From the NCBI GenBank assembly GCA_025996775.1, contig BNTS01000135.1, positions 1 to 7,789 on the forward strand: a stretch of 7,789 nucleotides of DNA, written 5' to 3'. This stretch comes from Bacteroidia bacterium. Lineage in GTDB: Bacteria; Bacteroidota; Bacteroidia; Bacteroidales; Tannerellaceae. A model generated the notes under the pieces. It saw nothing but the letters and a program-made list of their open reading frames with translations. It did no database searches and had not been told where the DNA came from. The stretch's first letter is position 1. Each line of letters begins with the position of its first letter. This document shows, one piece after another, positions 5,004 to 7,789 of the stretch. The position numbers and the translations under genes are program-made.

Positions 5004-6116
5004 ATGTTTAAAAATCTGCTTTGGGGGGCTTTATTGTCCTGCATCCTCTTCTCCTGCGACCCATCTGTTCAGGGAGAAAGAGAAACTGATTTTACCCGTA
5101 CGGTTATTGTCTACTTAGGAAGAGATAATAACCTTTCCGGCAGCGAGGAGAATAAGATTGAATCCATGCTTAAAGGTTGGGACGGGAAAAACGGGAATCT
5201 GATTATTTATCAGGATTCTGCAGGCAATGCCAAACTCATGCGAGCCTCAAAGAAGAATGGAATCGGTACGATAGAGACGTTGGAAGAATATGGAGATGAA
5301 AACTCGGCAAACTCTCAAACGCTTAAACGAGTGATAAATGATGCTATAAGTCTCTATCCCGCTGATTCATACGGACTAATCATGTTTTCTCATGCCACAG
5401 GATGGCTACCGGAAGGAGCCTACCCGTCTCTTCGTTCGTTTTTTAAAGATGGTTCTTCAGAAATGGAACTGACAGAGATGGGAGAGGCTTTGCGGGAAGT
5501 AAATGTACGGTTCGACTATCTGGTGCTCGAATTATGCTTCTCAACAGGGATTGAAGTGGCTTATGAGTTGAAAGACAATGTATCCTATATCCTGGGTTCT
5601 TCGGCAGAAATCCTTTCGCCGGGATTCAGGGATATTTACGCACGCTCTATGAATAAGCTGTTCGAGAAGGACGTCCCTCTTGTCTCTTTTGCACAAGAAT
5701 CATTCAATCAGATAGATGCTCATGCTGAGCAAGGCTATCGTTCCGGTACATTGAGCGTGATAAAGACGTCGGAGCTGAGCAATCTGGCGGCTTTTATCAA
5801 AGCCAATCAGAACAGGCAAGCAGAAACGGATATAGCCGGAATCCAGTCTTTCGACCGCAAAACCGCACATACCTTCTTTGACTTCAAGGATTACTTTTCA
5901 CGAACGATGCCCGACGAAGATTCCCGGCAAAGATTATCGGATCTAATAGACAACTGCGTGCTATACAAAGCATCCACCCCCACGTTTTACGAGCCATACG
6001 AGGGCTGGTTCTTCATCCGCAATCATTCCGGGCTAACCACCTATATCCCCCAAAATCGCTTCCCCGAACTAAACGAGGCCTATAAGTCTCTCAAATGGTA
6101 CAAAGCTATCAACTAA
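5004..6116 (+). CDS. Clostripain-related (C11) cysteine peptidase lipoprotein
   Basis: A 370-residue putative lipoprotein: a short hydrophobic signal ends in the lipobox L15-F-S-C18, so the mature protein would be anchored by Cys18 to the outer or inner membrane. The body matches peptidase family C11 (clan CD, clostripain, PmC11, fragipain). An early strand 'TVIVYLGRDNNLS' (33-45) is followed by the putative catalytic His130 in 'LIMFSHATGWLP' and the putative nucleophile Cys178 in 'YLVLELCFSTGIEVAYEL'. These positions agree well with His133 and Cys179 of PmC11 as I recall them. Family enzymes cleave after Arg or Lys and mature by self-cleavage between the two catalytic residues; Arg144 or Lys148 would be candidates here. 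Oddities: Ala follows the His where Gly is usual, and Glu176 stands where an Asp (DxC) normally shapes the S1 pocket. The gene follows paralog 3 by 90 nt and converges on gltA with a 4-nt gap. Active enzyme is likely but not certain. Confidence 0.82.
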   Translation: MFKNLLWGALLSCILFSCDPSVQGERETDFTRTVIVYLGRDNNLSGSEENKIESMLKGWDGKNGNLIIYQDSAGNAKLMRASKKNGIGTIETLEEYGDENSANSQTLKRVINDAISLYPADSYGLIMFSHATGWLPEGAYPSLRSFFKDGSSEMELTEMGEALREVNVRFDYLVLELCFSTGIEVAYELKDNVSYILGSSAEILSPGFRDIYARSMNKLFEKDVPLVSFAQESFNQIDAHAEQGYRSGTLSVIKTSELSNLAAFIKANQNRQAETDIAGIQSFDRKTAHTFFDFKDYFSRTMPDEDSRQRLSDLIDNCVLYKASTPTFYEPYEGWFFIRNHSGLTTYIPQNRFPELNEAYKSLKWYKAIN

Positions 6117-6120
6117 TTTT

Positions 6121-7464
6121 TTAGCGGTCCTTGAGGGAGACGTATGCTTGCTCGTCGAGAACGTTTTTGTAAGCAGGGCGGATGATGCGTTTGCCCTTGA
6201 AGCTTAGTTCTTCAATGCGGTGGGCAGTCCAGCCTACGATACGAGCCATTGCGAACAAAGGAGTGTAGATTTCTTTAGGCAACCCTATCATTTCATAAAC
6301 GAAGCCGGAATAGAAATCAATGTTCGACGATACACGTTTTTTCGTACCCTTGAAGTTGGCAAAGCACTCGATGGCGCGTTCTTCCAACAATTCCAGGAAG
6401 GCAAACTCTTCGCTGCGGCCCTTCTCTCTGGCCAAGTCGCGAGCCAACTCTTTAAGGAGGATGGCGCGGGGGTCGGAGATGGTGTAAACGGCGTGTCCGA
6501 TACCGTATATCAGGCCTGTTTTGTTGTATGCTTCCTTATTAAGCATACGAGTGAAGTACTTGTCTATTTCCTTTACATCCTTCCAGTTGACGATATTTTC
6601 TTTCAGGTGGTTGAACATATCTACTACCTGAATATTGGCGCCTCCGTGCAAGGGGCCTTTCAGCGAACCGATACCGGCTGCTATGGCTGAATAGGTATCC
6701 GTACCCGTGGAGCTGGTTACACGAACGCTGAAGGTGGAGTTATTACCGCCGCCATGTTCTGCCTGAAGTACCAGCAGCAAGTCCAAGGTGCGGGCGTCCA
6801 ACTGCGTATATTCGCGTTGCAGCATGAAGAGGAAGTTTTCGGCAATCGAAAGATTCTCGTTCGGATGGCGGATATGCAAGGATCGCCCTTGTGTGCTATG
6901 CCGTAAGATATTATAGGCATACGCTATAATTGTCGGGAACCTGGAGATGAGGTCTATCGACTGACGCATCAGATTATCGGGCGACGTTCCGTCGGGATTG
7001 TTGTCGAAATTATACATCTCCAAGACACAGCGCGCCAGGGTATTCATAATATTCTGACCTTCCAGGTCAATGATGTTCATCTTCGTTTTTTGCTCCAAAG
7101 GCATACGTTCCGAAATCAAACCCTTGAAGTTTTCCAAGTTGTCCTTATCGGGAAGATCGCCCGACAGCAGAAGATAAGCTACTTCCTCAAAACCATAACG
7201 TTTCTCCTTGATAAGGGCATGAACCAAGTCTTCTACGTCGTAGCCGCGATAGTACAGCTTGCCGGGGATGGCCTTCAAGCCGCCTTCGGGCAGGCGTTCG
7301 TAACCCACTACGTTTCCTATCCGCGTCAAGCCTACCAGTACGCCTGAACCATCTTCGTTGCGCAAACCGCGCTTTACATTATATTTAGTAAATAACTCGT
7401 CATCAATATTGCAAGTGGTCTTAACTGTTTCAGACAATTTGTATATTAAATATTCTCTTTTCAT
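6121..7464 (-). CDS. gltA: Citrate synthase
   Basis: A 447-residue cytoplasmic enzyme that condenses acetyl-CoA with oxaloacetate to give citrate. All key motifs are present: 'LQAEHGGGNNSTFSVRVTSS' with His237 (oxaloacetate binding), 'GPLHGGAN' with catalytic His273, 'GIGHAVYTISDPRA' with His324, and 'NIDFYSGFVYEMIG' with catalytic Asp383. The C-terminus 'AYVSLKDR' is the usual citrate synthase ending. The length, about 20 residues above the E. coli enzyme, comes partly from an N-terminal extension before 'TRIGNVVGYERLPEGGLKAI'. The ATG follows the icd stop codon after 4 nt with no Shine-Dalgarno sequence, implying translational coupling in an icd-gltA operon. In Bacteroides, citrate synthase, aconitase and isocitrate dehydrogenase form an incomplete oxidative TCA branch that supplies 2-oxoglutarate for glutamate. 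Annotation as citrate/2-methylcitrate synthase cannot be excluded, but the icd linkage favours citrate. Confidence 0.95.
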   Translation of the reverse strand: MKREYLIYKLSETVKTTCNIDDELFTKYNVKRGLRNEDGSGVLVGLTRIGNVVGYERLPEGGLKAIPGKLYYRGYDVEDLVHALIKEKRYGFEEVAYLLLSGDLPDKDNLENFKGLISERMPLEQKTKMNIIDLEGQNIMNTLARCVLEMYNFDNNPDGTSPDNLMRQSIDLISRFPTIIAYAYNILRHSTQGRSLHIRHPNENLSIAENFLFMLQREYTQLDARTLDLLLVLQAEHGGGNNSTFSVRVTSSTGTDTYSAIAAGIGSLKGPLHGGANIQVVDMFNHLKENIVNWKDVKEIDKYFTRMLNKEAYNKTGLIYGIGHAVYTISDPRAILLKELARDLAREKGRSEEFAFLELLEERAIECFANFKGTKKRVSSNIDFYSGFVYEMIGLPKEIYTPLFAMARIVGWTAHRIEELSFKGKRIIRPAYKNVLDEQAYVSLKDR

Positions 7465-7468
7465 GTGA

Positions 7469-7789
7469 TTAGTTTTTTAATAGTTCTACAATTATATCTC
7501 CAAATTCTTTTGTGCCGAGGGGCTGACCGTTGGGCATAAAGCGCGCCAGATCATTGGTGGCTTGTCCGCTCTCAAAGGCTTTTTCCAGGGCGGTTGTTAT
7601 AAGGGTGGCTGCCTCGTTCCAGCCAAAGTATTCGAGCATCATGACCGACGACAGCAATAGCGACGACGGGTTTACGATGTTCTTTCCTGCTATATTCGGG
7701 GCCGTTCCGTGAGTGGCTTCAAAAATGGCATGACCGGTGAGGTAGTTGATATTGGCGCCGGGAGCAATACCAATACCGCCAACCATAGC
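7469..7789 (-). CDS. icd: Isocitrate dehydrogenase, C-terminal part (5' end outside window)
   Basis: The last 106 residues of an isocitrate dehydrogenase of the E. coli Icd type, which oxidises isocitrate to 2-oxoglutarate and CO2. The start lies beyond the right edge; the ATG at 7786 is an internal methionine, and the frame continues to the edge. Diagnostic motifs are '[12 protein letters not shown]', '[20 protein letters not shown]' and 'MMLEYFGW', ending with '[12 protein letters not shown]'. The coenzyme-binding loop reads HGTAPNIAG, where the NADP-specific E. coli enzyme has HGTAPKYAG (Lys344, Tyr345), and the later Tyr391 position is Asn, while the Arg395 position keeps Arg. This raises doubt about strict NADP use. 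It is followed after 4 nt by gltA, so the two form an operon; aconitase is expected upstream, outside the window. Confidence 0.93.
   Translation of the reverse strand, partial: AMVGGIGIAPGANINYLTGHAIFEATHGTAPNIAGKNIVNPSSLLLSSVMMLEYFGWNEAATLITTALEKAFESGQATNDLARFMPNGQPLGTKEFGDIIVELLKN

Noticed and set aside
6220..7347. Plus-strand open frames of 156 and 85 codons opposite gltA.
   Set aside because: They are antisense to a fully intact citrate synthase and their translations show no domain, promoter or ribosome-binding site.

Overview
The window looks like a piece of a Bacteroides-type chromosome (order Bacteroidales). Three things point there: TAnnTTTG-type -7 promoter elements instead of TATAAT, A-rich leaders with few Shine-Dalgarno sites, and families (DUF3575, DUF3868, C11 lipoproteins, a gltA-icd pair) typical of gut Bacteroidales. 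No RNA gene, CRISPR array, transposase or integrase was found.

Layout. (1) Positions 1-1514, minus strand: two genes of a putative fimbrial (type V pilus-like) operon, a DUF3575 outer-membrane protein followed 10 nt later by a DUF3868/OmpA-like protein that runs off the left edge. (2) Positions 1772-4913: three paralogous AraC-type regulators, one on the minus strand next to the fimbrial genes and two on the plus strand, with a 356-nt divergent regulatory region between the first and second. (3) Positions 5004-6116, plus strand: a lipoprotein cysteine peptidase of the clostripain (C11) family with altered residues around its His/Cys dyad. (4) Positions 6121-7789, minus strand: citrate synthase (gltA) and the 3' end of isocitrate dehydrogenase (icd), part of a housekeeping oxidative TCA-branch operon. 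The peptidase and gltA meet tail to tail with only 4 nt between stop codons.

How the parts may work together. The AraC-type proteins share a strongly conserved DNA-binding half but have diverged sensor halves, so they may read different signals and act on related sites. The fimbrial operon promoter has a good -7 element, no recognisable -33 element, and a palindrome where the -33 would be, which fits activator dependence. Clan CD proteases (gingipains) mature type V pilins in Porphyromonas, so a clan CD C11 lipoprotein beside fimbrial genes and their putative regulators is a reasonable but untested candidate for a pilus-processing or surface-remodelling module. The gltA/icd genes are probably just the chromosomal neighbour of this accessory cluster.
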